Positions 34,899 through 44,558 are shown, counted from the stretch's first letter. The stretch is 62,952 nucleotides of DNA from Sulfurovum sp. (GCA_027049035.1 JALTVI010000069.1:1-62952), one strand, 5' to 3'. Notes: generated by a model not told the origin, from the sequence alone. A program made the numbers and translations.

Positions 34899-35759
34899 AT
34901 GAATATCCTGCTGCTCAATACCAACCCTGTGGTTTCCCGTCTGGTCTCCCTCTGTATGCGCGATGACACGATCACCTATCAGGAAGTCTCCGGCATTTCC
35001 GAAGTGGGCGGTACTGCCTATGACATCGTTTTTGTCGATGATGCCTCCTATGACAATGAAACAGCAGCCTTTCTTTCTGCGCTTGATACAAAGAAGATCG
35101 TTTTCTTTTCCAGCAGGGACAGCGGAGAGGAGATAGGCAGTGCTTTTGACCGTGTGATCAAGAAGCCTTTCCTTCCTTCGCAAATACAGGCGGTCATCGA
35201 TGAGATGTCTGCTGCCGAGGAGACTGAACTGGTTTCCGAGGAAATTGCTTTGGAAGAGACTGATAAAACACAGGAAGAGGAGCACTTCATCTTTCCGCTT
35301 GCCTCCTCCGAAGAGGAAGTTGAAGAAGAGACAGAAGATACTCCTCTCATCGATACGGAAGAGGATGAAACCCCAAAGGTACTTGACAGCAATGAAATCG
35401 ACCAGATCAAGGCACTGCTTGAAGAGAGCGACGAAGCGCTTTTCCCTCTGCAGGAGGATGAGACGGATTACGAAGCGCGGAAGGTTGAAGTAATTACACA
35501 GAAACTCGAAGAGGACGGGCTGGAGATCGTTGCAGAAGAGGAGATCATCGAAGCGCTCAGCAGCGAAGAGAAGAAGCCGGTATCTGCCAAAAAAGAGAAG
35601 AAGCGGAAAAAGAAGAAAAAGAAGCAGGCCGATGAGGAGGTTTACACATTCGAAGAGGCCCTGCTTGCAGCGATCGAGAATATGAAACCCAAAAAGATCA
35701 GAAAGCTGCTCAAAAATGCCGAAGTGCACATCTCCATCAAATTTAAGGATGACGCATAA
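34899..35759 (+). CDS. Acidic protein with degenerate receiver-like N-terminus
   Basis: 286 residues. Residues 1 to about 105 resemble a response-regulator receiver: a strand plus VSRLVSL helix, IVFVDDAS (about 42-49) near the phospho-acceptor position and the closing IKKPFLPSQIQAVID. The acidic pocket at the N-terminus is missing, so phosphorylation is doubtful. Then come about 110 very acidic residues, a lysine run (KKEKKRKKKKKKQ), and a conserved-looking C-terminal helix (EALLAAIENMKPKKIRKLL). It overlaps gmk by one base. Function unknown; a scaffold or regulator is only a guess. Confidence 0.75.
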   Translation: MNILLLNTNPVVSRLVSLCMRDDTITYQEVSGISEVGGTAYDIVFVDDASYDNETAAFLSALDTKKIVFFSSRDSGEEIGSAFDRVIKKPFLPSQIQAVIDEMSAAEETELVSEEIALEETDKTQEEEHFIFPLASSEEEVEEETEDTPLIDTEEDETPKVLDSNEIDQIKALLEESDEALFPLQEDETDYEARKVEVITQKLEEDGLEIVAEEEIIEALSSEEKKPVSAKKEKKRKKKKKKQADEEVYTFEEALLAAIENMKPKKIRKLLKNAEVHISIKFKDDA

Positions 35760-36379
35760 TGAGCAGGTTGAAAAGGGGTGCCATACTGGTACTCTCGGGT
35801 CCAAGCGGTGCGGGAAAGAGTACTATTATCAATGCTGCAGCCCCGGAGATTGGCGAGTACTACTTCTCCATCTCTACGACGACCAGAGCACCAAGAGAGG
35901 GTGAACAGCACGGCAGAGAGTACTTCTTTGTTACCAAAGAGGAGTTCGAAGAGGATATCAAGGCGGGCAATTTTCTTGAGTATGCGCAGGTACACGGCAA
36001 CTACTACGGTACCTCCCTCAAGCCGGTAAGAGAGGCACTCGAAGCGGGGAAACTTGTTATCTTCGATATCGATGTGCAGGGGCACCGCCTGGTGCGTGCG
36101 AAGATGAACGACATCACCACTTCGGCATTCATCACGCCGCCGACACTCAGAGAGCTTGAGAACAGGCTGCGCGCCAGAAGTACCGACAGTGATGAGGTTA
36201 TAACACGCCGTATCGAAAATGCCAAAGAGGAGATTCTGGCGCTTGGTGAATATGACTTCACGATCATCAACGACAGTGTCGAAGAGGCAGCCAAAGAGTT
36301 TGTCATTGTCGCCAAGGCGGCAAGGCTCAAACAGAGCAGGGAAGAGGAAGAAGCCTTTATCGCCCGGTGGCTGCAGTAG
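35759..36379 (+). CDS. gmk: Guanylate kinase
   Basis: 206 residues. P-loop LSGPSGAGKST at about 11-21, and GMP-binding segments STTTRAPREGE and GREYFFV. It phosphorylates GMP to GDP. The start overlaps the previous stop (TAATG), so translation is coupled. Confidence 0.97.
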   Translation: MSRLKRGAILVLSGPSGAGKSTIINAAAPEIGEYYFSISTTTRAPREGEQHGREYFFVTKEEFEEDIKAGNFLEYAQVHGNYYGTSLKPVREALEAGKLVIFDIDVQGHRLVRAKMNDITTSAFITPPTLRELENRLRARSTDSDEVITRRIENAKEEILALGEYDFTIINDSVEEAAKEFVIVAKAARLKQSREEEEAFIARWLQ

Positions 36380-36397
36380 GGCTTAAACAAATTTCAG

Positions 36398-36403
36398 TAT
36401 AAT
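36398..36403 (+). promoter_or_regulatory. -10 box for tatA
   Basis: TATAAT about 46 nt before the tatA start; no convincing -35. Confidence 0.45.
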
Positions 36404-36449
36404 TATTCAAATTTTAACCACACTCGGTAACGAGTTCAAAGGATTGACT

Positions 36450-36677
36450 ATGGGTATGCCAAGTATGCCGGAACTTTTGATCGTATTGGCGATCGTCGTA
36501 CTGCTTTTCGGAGCGAAGAAAATACCAGAGCTTGCAAAAGGAATGGGTAAAGGTATCAAAGAGTTCAAAGGTGCCATGAAAGAGGAAGAAGAGAAAGAGG
36601 ATGTCAAAGAGATCGCTCAGAGTGAAGAGAAGCAGGTCGAGACAAAGAGCGAAGAGAAAAAGAGCGAAAACGCGTAA
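36450..36677 (+). CDS. tatA: Twin-arginine translocase subunit TatA
   Basis: 75 residues: [20 protein letters not shown] is the membrane helix, followed by the hinge [20 protein letters not shown] typical of TatA/E and a Glu/Lys-rich tail. It forms the pore for folded cofactor proteins. Start at ATG 36450 fits AAAGGA; a TTG two codons upstream is less likely. tatB and tatC are not in the window. Confidence 0.93.
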   Translation: MGMPSMPELLIVLAIVVLLFGAKKIPELAKGMGKGIKEFKGAMKEEEEKEDVKEIAQSEEKQVETKSEEKKSENA

Positions 36678-36774
36678 CAACGGTGCCGGGCGCAAGGCGC
36701 CGAGCGTCGAAACCCCCTCCCGTGCATGTTGCACCCTCCACATACTTTAACAATAACAATTTTCGGAACCACAT

Positions 36775-38472
36775 ATGAAACTAAAAGAAGAAGTAAACAC
36801 ACGCATCAAAGAGGCGTTTGCCAAAGCGGGCATCGAAGCTGAGTCCATTACCGTGACCGATGCGACCAAGCCGGAGTTTGGTGATTTTCAGTTCAACGGC
36901 GCTATGGCACTGGCCAAACAGCTCAAGCAGAATCCGCGTCAGATTGCCCAGATGATTCTGGACAATCTTGAGCTTGGAGGTATGATCCGGAAGGCTGAAA
37001 TCGCAGGGCCGGGCTTCATCAACCTCTGGCTCAATCCCGAGTGGGTGGCCACCTCCTGCCAACAGGCAGAGAAGGAGGAGAGGCTCGGTATCGGCAGAAA
37101 AGAGAATCCCATCAAAGCGGTAGTGGACTACTCCGGCCCCAACATGGCCAAGCAGATGCATGTAGGGCACCTGCGCTCCACAATTATAGGAGATACACTG
37201 GCAAACCTGCTGGAGTTCCTCGGTGACGAAGTGATACGCCAGAACCATATCGGCGACTGGGGCACGCAGTTTGGTATGCTCATTGCCTACCTCGAAGAGA
37301 TGGGTGATGAGGGCAACGGTTCACTCAAGGACCTCGAGCAGTTCTACAAAGATGCCAAGAGCCGTTTCGATGCGGACGAAGCGTTTGCGAACAAGGCGCG
37401 TGAATATGTCGTCAAGATCCAAAGCGGCGATGCTCACTGTCTGACACTCTGGAAGAAGTTCATCGATATCTCTCTTGGACACTGTGAAGAGGTGTATGAG
37501 AAGCTCGATGTCAACCTGAGCCGTGAAGATGTGCGTGCAGAGAGTTTCTACAACGATGCACTTGCAAAGGTCATCGAAGACCTCGACAATGCAGGTATGC
37601 TCAAAGAGAGCGACGGTGCGCAGTGTGTCTTCCTCGAAGGTGATGAGGTACCGGTCATCGTGCGCAAGAGTGACGGCGGCTACCTCTATGCCACGACCGA
37701 CCTTGCGGCACTCTACTACCGGGCGAACGTGCTTGGTGCCAAGCGTATCAGCTATGTGGTCGATGCGCGCCAGAGCGGCCACTTCAAACAGGTATTCCGC
37801 GTTGCCAAGGAAGCGGGCTTCGTGCCTGAAGATGTCAAACTCGAGCATGTGGCTTTCGGGACGATGATGGATAAAACCGGTAAACCGTTCAAGACGCGTG
37901 ACGGCGGAACGGTCAAGCTGATCGATCTGCTCGATGAGGCGGTGGTGCGTGCCAAGGCGGCGATCACCTCCAAGGAGAACTACAGCGAGGAGGAGTTGGA
38001 GAAGATCGCGCGTATCGTGGGGATCGGTGCGGTGAAGTATGCCGACCTTGCGATCAACCGCGAGTCCAACTACATCTTCGACTGGGACAAGATGCTCTCG
38101 TTCGAGGGGAATACATCGCTCTATATGCAGTATGCCTATGCGCGGATTCAGAGTATTTTTCGAAAATACGGAAAGCAGGTAGAGGGAGAAATCGTCATCG
38201 GTGACGAGCTCGAGCACAAGCTGGCGGTGATGCTGCTTCGTTTTGAAGATGTGCTCAACAAGGCGGCTGAAGATGCGGCGCCAAACCAGATCACGACCTA
38301 TCTCTACGAGCTGGTAACGCTCTTTATGCGTTTTTACGAGCGTAACCCGATACTCAAAGAGGGAGTAGATGAGCGCACACGTACCTCTCGTCTTATGCTT
38401 GCTGACCTGACGGCAAAGAGCATTAAGCAGGGACTGGCTATACTCGGCATACAGGTGGTCGACAGACTCTAA
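36775..38472 (+). CDS. argS: Arginyl-tRNA synthetase
   Basis: 565 residues, class I. The HIGH-type motif is in MHVGHLRSTIIGD (about 122-134), and the KMSKS region is degenerate (DKTGKPFKTRDGG), as is usual for ArgRS. The C-terminal DALR anticodon-binding domain includes YAYARIQSIFRKYG. It charges tRNA-Arg, one of which lies 2 kb upstream. Confidence 0.97.
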   Translation: MKLKEEVNTRIKEAFAKAGIEAESITVTDATKPEFGDFQFNGAMALAKQLKQNPRQIAQMILDNLELGGMIRKAEIAGPGFINLWLNPEWVATSCQQAEKEERLGIGRKENPIKAVVDYSGPNMAKQMHVGHLRSTIIGDTLANLLEFLGDEVIRQNHIGDWGTQFGMLIAYLEEMGDEGNGSLKDLEQFYKDAKSRFDADEAFANKAREYVVKIQSGDAHCLTLWKKFIDISLGHCEEVYEKLDVNLSREDVRAESFYNDALAKVIEDLDNAGMLKESDGAQCVFLEGDEVPVIVRKSDGGYLYATTDLAALYYRANVLGAKRISYVVDARQSGHFKQVFRVAKEAGFVPEDVKLEHVAFGTMMDKTGKPFKTRDGGTVKLIDLLDEAVVRAKAAITSKENYSEEELEKIARIVGIGAVKYADLAINRESNYIFDWDKMLSFEGNTSLYMQYAYARIQSIFRKYGKQVEGEIVIGDELEHKLAVMLLRFEDVLNKAAEDAAPNQITTYLYELVTLFMRFYERNPILKEGVDERTRTSRLMLADLTAKSIKQGLAILGIQVVDRL

Positions 38473-38514
38473 ACGCCTCCCTGACACTAGGTCGGGCCAA
38501 CTGAAGAGGATGGT

Positions 38515-38859
38515 ATGATGAAAGCACTTTTGATTCTTGCGATACTGCTTACGTTTGGATTGATATTTCTCCTCTATAGCAGGAACAAAGACGGCAAAAA
38601 ACTGATGATTGCACTGCTGAGCTTCATTGTGCTGATCTCGCTTGGCATTATGGGCAACATCACACGCCCCATCATCCCGCTCTTTCTTGCTCATATCGTA
38701 CTGATTGTCTTTGCGTGGCTGGGACTGCTTTACTATCTTTTGAAAGACAGATATCTTTGGTGGCTGATCTTCTCTCCGGTGGTTACGATCGTACTCTTTG
38801 TGGCGCTTTCGCTGCTGGAGGGGTCACGCTATGAGGATGTGTGGGGTTCGCTCTTTTAG
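38515..38859 (+). CDS. Small integral membrane protein
   Basis: 114 residues (or 113 from the second ATG), four hydrophobic spans (about 4-20, 30-46, 54-75, 82-102) joined by short basic loops. RBS AGAGGA. No family recognised. It follows argS and is closed by the terminator at 38919. Confidence 0.75.
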   Translation: MMKALLILAILLTFGLIFLLYSRNKDGKKLMIALLSFIVLISLGIMGNITRPIIPLFLAHIVLIVFAWLGLLYYLLKDRYLWWLIFSPVVTIVLFVALSLLEGSRYEDVWGSLF

Positions 38860-38874
38860 AGAGCTTGTGTCATA

Positions 38875-38894
38875 ACTCCTGCAGGTGCAGGAGT
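38875..38894. repeat. Hairpin after the membrane protein gene
   Basis: ACTCCTGC (38875-38882) pairs with GCAGGAGT (38887-38894) around AGGT. No T run follows, so it is more likely a REP-type palindrome than a terminator. Confidence 0.5.
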
Positions 38895-38916
38895 GTCGTG
38901 CAACGAGAAACTCTGT

Positions 38917-39264
38917 TTAGGCCTCTTTGGCCTTTTTTTGATTCTCTACCAGTTCGCTCAGGAACTGCTCAAGGCTGTAGCGCTGGCGGTACTCGGGGAT
39001 CATGATGTGCACCAGAATGTCTCCCAGGTCCGCTACGACCCACTCGTCGCTGGTATCGGCATGCAGAAAGGTCTCCCCTTTGGGTTTGAGCGCCTCTTTG
39101 AGCTGGTCAAAGAGTGCCTGTGTATGTTTGAGGTTGAGTGAGTTGGCTATAACGACGCGGTCTGCGATGTAGTCTGCATCGTCGAGGTTGAATACCTCTA
39201 TCTCTTCTGCTTTTTTCTCGTCAAGTACGTTGACGATGGTTTCGATTCTCTCTTCTATGGTCAT
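38917..39264 (-). CDS. rsfS: Ribosomal silencing factor RsfS
   Basis: 115 residues of the Iojap/RsfS family; ADYIADRVVIANSLNLKHTQ and the late motif DEWVVADLGDILVHIM are diagnostic. It binds L14 and blocks subunit joining under starvation. It overlaps nadD by 4 nt, a common pairing. Confidence 0.93.
   Translation of the reverse strand: MTIEERIETIVNVLDEKKAEEIEVFNLDDADYIADRVVIANSLNLKHTQALFDQLKEALKPKGETFLHADTSDEWVVADLGDILVHIMIPEYRQRYSLEQFLSELVENQKKAKEA
38919..38939 (+). terminator. Terminator overlapping the rsfS 3' end
   Basis: AGGCC (38919-38923), loop TCTTT, GGCCT (38929-38933), then seven T. Read on the plus strand it ends the 38515 transcript. The same bases encode the last residues (KKAKEA) of rsfS on the other strand. 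Confidence 0.65.
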
Positions 39265-39827
39265 GTGTTGTTTCCTTTTAATATCTCTTTGACGGAGGGT
39301 GCAATTTTTACATCAACGCTGCTTAGATCCTCTTCCTGGCGTATCTGGGAAGAGCTGACAGGGACATTGAGTGTCAGCAGGCGCCAGTTGCGCAGCATAT
39401 CCGTCTCTATGTCGTAACCCGGGCGGCTTACAATCACCCAGGTGATCTGCTCGTTGAGCCATTCGAAGTCATGCCACTGTGTCAGGGTTGACAGGTTGTC
39501 GGCCCCGATGACAAGGTCCTTGACACGGTAGAGCTTCTGGAAGTGCCTGATGCTCTCGGCCGTTTTGACACTGTGCCCCTGGCGTATTTCGTAATCGCTT
39601 ACAATGACGTTTGGCAGGCTGCCAAAAAGTTCCCGGCACCACTGCAGGCGCATATCGGCATCGGCAAGCGAGCCTGATTTGAACGGATTGAGGTAAGCCG
39701 GCAGTACGATCAGACGGTCGATGTCAAGCTGCGAGGTGCATGCCTGCACGATCTGCTGATGCCCTGCATGGGGCGGGTCGAAACTCCCCCCGAAAACGGC
39801 GACTTCCAGCCCTGTGCTATTAACCAA
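39261..39827 (-). CDS. nadD: Nicotinate-nucleotide adenylyltransferase
   Basis: 188 residues. The nucleotidyltransferase motif GGSFDPPHAGH (14-24) and the late VSSSQIR (ISSTxIR type) are intact. It makes deamido-NAD. The start appears to be TTG 39827, with GAGG nine bases upstream. Confidence 0.92.
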   Translation of the reverse strand: MVNSTGLEVAVFGGSFDPPHAGHQQIVQACTSQLDIDRLIVLPAYLNPFKSGSLADADMRLQWCRELFGSLPNVIVSDYEIRQGHSVKTAESIRHFQKLYRVKDLVIGADNLSTLTQWHDFEWLNEQITWVIVSRPGYDIETDMLRNWRLLTLNVPVSSSQIRQEEDLSSVDVKIAPSVKEILKGNNT

Positions 39828-39959
39828 ATGCTAACCTCATTTACTGTAAAATTGCACACACTCAAATGCGTGCTGTTCCGCTGTGAAAAGGCGTTTGCCC
39901 CTCTTTCGGATTGACCGCATTTTAGCATATTACACCACAAGAGTTATTGAAGGACAACG

Positions 39960-40955
39960 ATGGCAGTAAAAGTAGCGATAAACGGACTGGGAAGGATCGG
40001 AAGATGTGTGGCCCGCATCATTGCCGACAGAGACGATATTGAACTGGTAGCGGTCAATGCCAGCGGTACTGAGCAGATGCTCGAGTACAACGTAAAGTAC
40101 GACTCCGTACACGGCACCCGCAAAGATGTCAAGGTCAGTGACGGCTACCTCAGCATCGGAAACGACAAGGCGAAGATCCTCTCCGAGCGCGATCCGGCCA
40201 AACTCAACTTCGCCGACTACGGCGCAGAACTGGTACTGGAGTGCACCGGTGCCTTCCTGACACAGGAGAGTGTACAGCCCTACCTTGACAACGGCATCAA
40301 GAAGGTGCTCTTCTCCGCTCCTGCCAAAGATGACACACCGACATTCGTCATCGGTGCCAATGCCGACGAATATGCGGGAGAGCCGATTGTCTCCAACGCT
40401 TCATGTACGACAAACGGTCTGGCACCGGTTGCCAAGGTACTTGACGATGCATTCGGTATCGAGCACGGACTGATGACGACGATTCACTCCTACACCTCCT
40501 CTCAGCCGATCCTCGATGCAAAACACAAGAAAGATCCGCGCAAAGGGCGCGCGGGTGCGACCAACCTCGTACCGACATCCACAGGTGCGGCAAAGGCAAT
40601 CTCAAAAGTACTGCCAAGCCTTGCAGGCAAACTCAACGGTCAGGCGGTACGTGTGCCTACTGCTGATGTTTCGATGGTCGATCTGACGGTCACGCTCAAG
40701 CAGAGTGTGACAGAAGAGGTGGTCAAAGCGGCGTTCAAAATGGCTGCAGAGGGTTCGCACAAGGGTATTCTAGGTGTCGATGAGGAGTACCGCGTCTCCC
40801 AGGACTTCGTAGGTGAAGAGCTCAGTACCGTGGTACCGCTTGACACCATTCAGGTGATCGGTGAGAAGATGGTCAAAGTGCTTTCATGGTACGACAACGA
40901 GTGGGGATACTCCTGCCGTCTGGTCGATATGGCCGTACACATCAGCAAAAAGTAG
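39960..40955 (+). CDS. gap: Glyceraldehyde-3-phosphate dehydrogenase
   Basis: 331 residues. Rossmann INGLGRIGR (8-16) and catalytic cysteine in SNASCTTNGLAPVAK (about C150). Works in gluconeogenic or glycolytic direction. First of the gap-pgk-tpiA cluster, with RBS AAGGA. Confidence 0.97.
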   Translation: MAVKVAINGLGRIGRCVARIIADRDDIELVAVNASGTEQMLEYNVKYDSVHGTRKDVKVSDGYLSIGNDKAKILSERDPAKLNFADYGAELVLECTGAFLTQESVQPYLDNGIKKVLFSAPAKDDTPTFVIGANADEYAGEPIVSNASCTTNGLAPVAKVLDDAFGIEHGLMTTIHSYTSSQPILDAKHKKDPRKGRAGATNLVPTSTGAAKAISKVLPSLAGKLNGQAVRVPTADVSMVDLTVTLKQSVTEEVVKAAFKMAAEGSHKGILGVDEEYRVSQDFVGEELSTVVPLDTIQVIGEKMVKVLSWYDNEWGYSCRLVDMAVHISKK

Positions 40956-40967
40956 GAAGGAAAGAAG

Positions 40968-42164
40968 ATGTTAAGAACCCTCAAAGATATCGATATCGAA
41001 GGCAAACGCGTTTTTATACGCTGTGATTTCAACGTGCCAAAAGATGAGTTTGGCAACATTACCGATGACCGTCGTATCCGTGCTGCGCTGCCGACGATTC
41101 GTTACTGTATCGACCGTGACTGCAAGATTATCCTCGCTTCCCATTTCGAACGACCGGAACCGGGCAAGTTCGAGGAGAAATACTCTCTCAAGCCTGTAGC
41201 AAAACGTCTGCACACACTCTTGAAGATCAAAAACGAGCTCTATATGGCAGAAGATGTCGTTGGCCCCGATGCCAAAGCGAAAGCTGCGAAGCTGGAAGAG
41301 GGTGACATTCTGCTTCTGGAGAACCTCCGTTTTGAAGCAGGTGAGACCAAAAACGACGAAGCGTTCGCCAAGGAGCTTGCCTCTTTTGCAGACATCTACG
41401 TCAACGACGCTTTTGGTGCCTGCCACAGAAAACATGCATCGATCTATGCGATCACAAAGTTCTTCGACAAAGAACACAAAGCCGCAGGCTTCCTGCTGAG
41501 TAAAGAGGTCAACTTCTTCAGCAAGGTACTTGAAAACCCTGTGCGTCCCTTTGTCGCGGTAGTCGGTGGATCGAAAGTTTCCGGCAAGCTTCAGGCGATC
41601 ACCAACCTTATTCACAAAGTTGACAAAGTCATCATCGGTGGCGGTATGGCCTTTACTTTCCTCAAAGCACAGGGGTATGAGATCGGTAAGTCACTGGTAG
41701 AGGACGATCTTTTGGATGAGGCAAGAGATATTATGGAGAAGGCCCACTCACTGGGTGTCAAGTTCTATCTTCCGGTCGATTTCGTCGTTGCTCCTGAACT
41801 TTCGGAAAATACCGCAGTGAAGTACCTTCCCTCACAGGAGATTCCGCATGACTGGATGGGGCTCGATACCGGCCCGGCATCTTCCAGACTTTTTAGAGAA
41901 GTGCTGAATGATGCACAGACAATTATGTGGAACGGCCCGATGGGTGTTTACGAGATGGACAAATTCTCCAAGGGAAGCATCATGATGTCACATCACATCG
42001 CCGAAACCCACGCAACAACGATAGTCGGCGGAGGAGATACGGCAGATGTGGCACAGCGCGCCGGTGATGTAGATGAAATGACTTTTGTCAGTACCGGCGG
42101 CGGTGCGAGTTTGAAGCTGATCGAAGGGGAGACTCTTCCCGGCATTGAAGCACTTGAGAATTAG
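40968..42164 (+). CDS. pgk: Phosphoglycerate kinase
   Basis: 398 residues. [20 protein letters not shown] at the N-terminus is the substrate site; the nucleotide site includes [13 protein letters not shown] and the closing GGGDTADVA and [13 protein letters not shown]. Starts 12 nt after gap. Confidence 0.97.
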   Translation: MLRTLKDIDIEGKRVFIRCDFNVPKDEFGNITDDRRIRAALPTIRYCIDRDCKIILASHFERPEPGKFEEKYSLKPVAKRLHTLLKIKNELYMAEDVVGPDAKAKAAKLEEGDILLLENLRFEAGETKNDEAFAKELASFADIYVNDAFGACHRKHASIYAITKFFDKEHKAAGFLLSKEVNFFSKVLENPVRPFVAVVGGSKVSGKLQAITNLIHKVDKVIIGGGMAFTFLKAQGYEIGKSLVEDDLLDEARDIMEKAHSLGVKFYLPVDFVVAPELSENTAVKYLPSQEIPHDWMGLDTGPASSRLFREVLNDAQTIMWNGPMGVYEMDKFSKGSIMMSHHIAETHATTIVGGGDTADVAQRAGDVDEMTFVSTGGGASLKLIEGETLPGIEALEN

Positions 42165-42172
42165 GTGCTGTA

Positions 42173-42862
42173 ATGATCTTTGCAGCCAACTTCAAAACCA
42201 ACCACACGCGCAGTTCGACTGCTGCCTACCTGGAGCAGCTGGCCAAGAGAGTTGCTTCCAAACGTGCCGAAGACCGTGTGATGGTCTTTCCTCCTGCAAC
42301 TGCACTTGACCGTTACGAGGGAGATTTTACTGTAGGAACACAGAACGCCTATCCGGTACAAAACGGTGCGGTCACCGGCGAAATCGGCCTGGAGCAGCTT
42401 GAAGAGTTTGGCATCAAGACTATTCTCATCGGACACAGTGAGAGGCGCGAACTGCTGGGTGAATCACAGGAGATGATTGCAAAAAAATTCTCTTTCTTCA
42501 AAGAACACGGTTTTGAGATCATTTACTGTATCGGTGAACCGCTGGAAGTGCGTGAAGCGGGAGAAGAGGCTGTAAAAGCGTATCTCTTTGCACAATTTGA
42601 GGGCATTGACCTTGCCTATGACAAACTCATTGTCGCCTACGAGCCCATCTGGGCCATTGGCACGGGACGTTCCGCAACGACAGAGGCCATCGCCTCCACC
42701 CATGCTGCACTGCGCAGCAAAGTTTCCTCACCGCTGCTCTACGGCGGTTCGGTGAAGCCTGCAAATATTGCCGAAATTACAGCCATTGATAATGTGGATG
42801 GCGTTTTGGTAGGCTCCGCATCGCTTGATGTGGAAAGTTTTTCTGAAATGATATTGAAGTAG
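42173..42862 (+). CDS. tpiA: Triosephosphate isomerase
   Basis: 229 residues, somewhat shorter than the usual 250, as in other Campylobacterota. Catalytic glutamate in VAYEPIWAIGTGRSAT, histidine in GHSERRE, and phosphate loop LYGGSVKP. Starts 8 nt after pgk. Its TAG stop directly borders the heptamer array. Confidence 0.96.
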   Translation: MIFAANFKTNHTRSSTAAYLEQLAKRVASKRAEDRVMVFPPATALDRYEGDFTVGTQNAYPVQNGAVTGEIGLEQLEEFGIKTILIGHSERRELLGESQEMIAKKFSFFKEHGFEIIYCIGEPLEVREAGEEAVKAYLFAQFEGIDLAYDKLIVAYEPIWAIGTGRSATTEAIASTHAALRSKVSSPLLYGGSVKPANIAEITAIDNVDGVLVGSASLDVESFSEMILK

Positions 42863-42864
42863 GG

Positions 42865-43000
42865 GATAGGGAGCAGGTAGTAGGGAGTAGGGAGCAGTTA
42901 AGGTTGGTATAAAGCAACCTATGAAAAATTGCTACCTGCTACCTGCTACCTGCTACCTGCTACCTGCTACCTGCTACCTGCTACCTGCTACCTGCTACCT
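42865..43000. repeat. Inverted heptamer arrays between tpiA and nusA
   Basis: Left block: GATAGGG, AGCAGGT, AGTAGGG, AGTAGGG, AGCAGTT (42865-42899). Centre: AGGTTG (42901-42906) pairs with CAACCT (42915-42920). Right block: ten perfect GCTACCT units (42931-43000). The left block is a degenerate reverse complement of the right one, so the transcript could fold into a long hairpin and serve as a two-way terminator between converging genes. The last unit forms the nusA stop codon. Confidence 0.9.
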
Positions 43001-44129
43001 ATTTAAACAGGCTTTCAAGTGCTGCTGTATCGGTAGTCTTTTCAGGTTCTGCTGTGCTTCCACCTTCACTCTGTCTTTCCGTAACACCATCGACTTCGTT
43101 GAGTTCAATGTCATAACCTGTCAGCATTGAGGCGAGGCGGATGTTGATACCGCTCTTTCCGATCGCTTTGGCTTTCTGGTCGCCGGTGATGTCGACGACG
43201 GCCTTTTTGGCTTCCGCATCGACTTTGATGTTCTGTGTGATTGCCGGGGAGAGTGCCCTGGTAATAAAGATCTCCGGAATAGGTGAGTATTCGATACAGT
43301 CGATGTTCTCTCCGTTGAGCTCTTCGCTTACTGCGTTGATACGAACCCCTTTGACTCCGACAGCTGCACCGATAGGGTCGACATTCATCTGGTCGGTCTT
43401 GAGTGCAATCTTTGCTCTCTCTCCGGGGATTCTTGAAGCAGCAACAATCTCTACGACACCATCTGCGATCTCGGGTACTTCGTTTGCCATCAGCGCTTCG
43501 AGGAACTTGGGAGAGGTACGCGTAAGCTCAAGAAAGAGTCCGTATTGCGGATCGACGCTGACGTATCGAAGCAGTGCTCTTATGGTATCGCCGCGCTTGA
43601 AAGTTTCGCCTTTGATGCGGTTTCTTCGTGTCAGAATCCCTTTGAGCTCGCCGATCTCGACATGGGTATTGTCATCATTGTCAATACGGTTGACAGTTCC
43701 AAGCATGACAGTGCCAACCTTTTCTCTGTACTTTTCGAAAAGGTCCTGCTCGATACGTCTTTGCACGTGGTACTCAAGCTCCCTGAAGAGGTTCGCCGAA
43801 GCAGTACGGCCGTAGTCTTCGAGCACGAACTCCTCTTTGAGCTGGTCACCCACTTCGATGGAGTCGTCGAACTCCTTGGCTTCACTCAGAGAGATGTAGC
43901 TATCGGGCTCCTCCTCGAGTCTCTCGTCGTCGTCGGGTACAACAGTAATAACCTTGTTGACACTGTAGGTTTTCGTGTCGTTGTCAATGATCACTTCAAA
44001 GTCACTTGAGGGGCTTGTCAGTCTCTTTGCCGTATTGATCAGGGCATCTTTGAACGCTTCGATGGCATTCTCTCTTGAAATATTCTTTTCGTGTGCGATC
44101 GCTTCGATAATATCGAGTATTTTTTCCAT
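42999..44129 (-). CDS. nusA: Transcription termination/antitermination factor NusA
   Basis: 376 residues: N-terminal RNAP-binding domain, S1 domain (about 130-200) and two KH domains (ISRIPGERAKIAL near 234, AIGKSGINIRLAS near 335). It lacks the C-terminal acidic repeats of E. coli NusA, as in other Campylobacterota. The tail TAALESLFK ends at the heptamer array. Confidence 0.95.
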   Translation of the reverse strand: MEKILDIIEAIAHEKNISRENAIEAFKDALINTAKRLTSPSSDFEVIIDNDTKTYSVNKVITVVPDDDERLEEEPDSYISLSEAKEFDDSIEVGDQLKEEFVLEDYGRTASANLFRELEYHVQRRIEQDLFEKYREKVGTVMLGTVNRIDNDDNTHVEIGELKGILTRRNRIKGETFKRGDTIRALLRYVSVDPQYGLFLELTRTSPKFLEALMANEVPEIADGVVEIVAASRIPGERAKIALKTDQMNVDPIGAAVGVKGVRINAVSEELNGENIDCIEYSPIPEIFITRALSPAITQNIKVDAEAKKAVVDITGDQKAKAIGKSGINIRLASMLTGYDIELNEVDGVTERQSEGGSTAEPEKTTDTAALESLFK

Positions 44130-44227
44130 TGCAAAATCCTTCTATGGTTACGCTTCAATCCTGCCGCTACAAGAGGTAACATAACAGTGTCAAGTACGTC
44201 TGGGAGGGTCTCGTTTTGAAGTATAAA

Positions 44228-44267
44228 ATTATAGCTAACCAAACCTTTACTGAAAATAAAGTATAAT
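44228..44267. promoter_or_regulatory. Divergent -10 boxes between nusA and the HP0268-family gene
   Basis: ATTATA at 44228-44233 is TATAAT on the minus strand, about 100 nt before nusA. TATAAT at 44262-44267 on the plus strand is about 52 nt before ATG 44319. No clear -35 for either. Confidence 0.45.
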
Positions 44268-44318
44268 CAGTCACAATAGCGTGCATAACGAAAAGTGACG
44301 ATAATAAAGGACGACTCA

Positions 44319-44558
44319 ATGAAATTGAAACTGGCGAGAACAACGCTGAAAGCGAAGCCCAAAAGTATAGAGCTCAAAAAGATAGAAGATGAACTGTCAA
44401 ACCGCTCCATCTTCTACTTCGACAAAGACAATTCACACAAAGAGCTCAAAGAGATGATCGAATATTTCGAAGAGAAGGGCTACTCTGTCTATATGAGAGA
44501 GGTCAAGTACGGCCTTGACGATAATGAGTATATCTACGAAGTGCATATTATTGTGTAA
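44319..44558 (+). CDS. HP0268-family nuclease
   Basis: 79 residues from ATG 44319, which has AAAGGA seven bases upstream. It matches the HP0268 family: MKLKLARTTLK start, FYFDKDNSHKELKEMIEYFE (about 31-50), then KGYSVYMREVKYG. The H. pylori protein has been described as a nicking endonuclease and purine-preferring RNase. The family is restricted to Campylobacterota and, as here, lies upstream of miaB. Confidence 0.88.
   Translation: MKLKLARTTLKAKPKSIELKKIEDELSNRSIFYFDKDNSHKELKEMIEYFEEKGYSVYMREVKYGLDDNEYIYEVHIIV

Noticed and set aside
36681-36703. Terminator after tatA
   Set aside because: A 5-bp GGCGC/GCGCC stem exists but no T run follows and argS starts 70 nt later; evidence is too thin.
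42931-43000. CRISPR array
   Set aside because: The units are 7 bp with no spacers; no cas genes are in the window.
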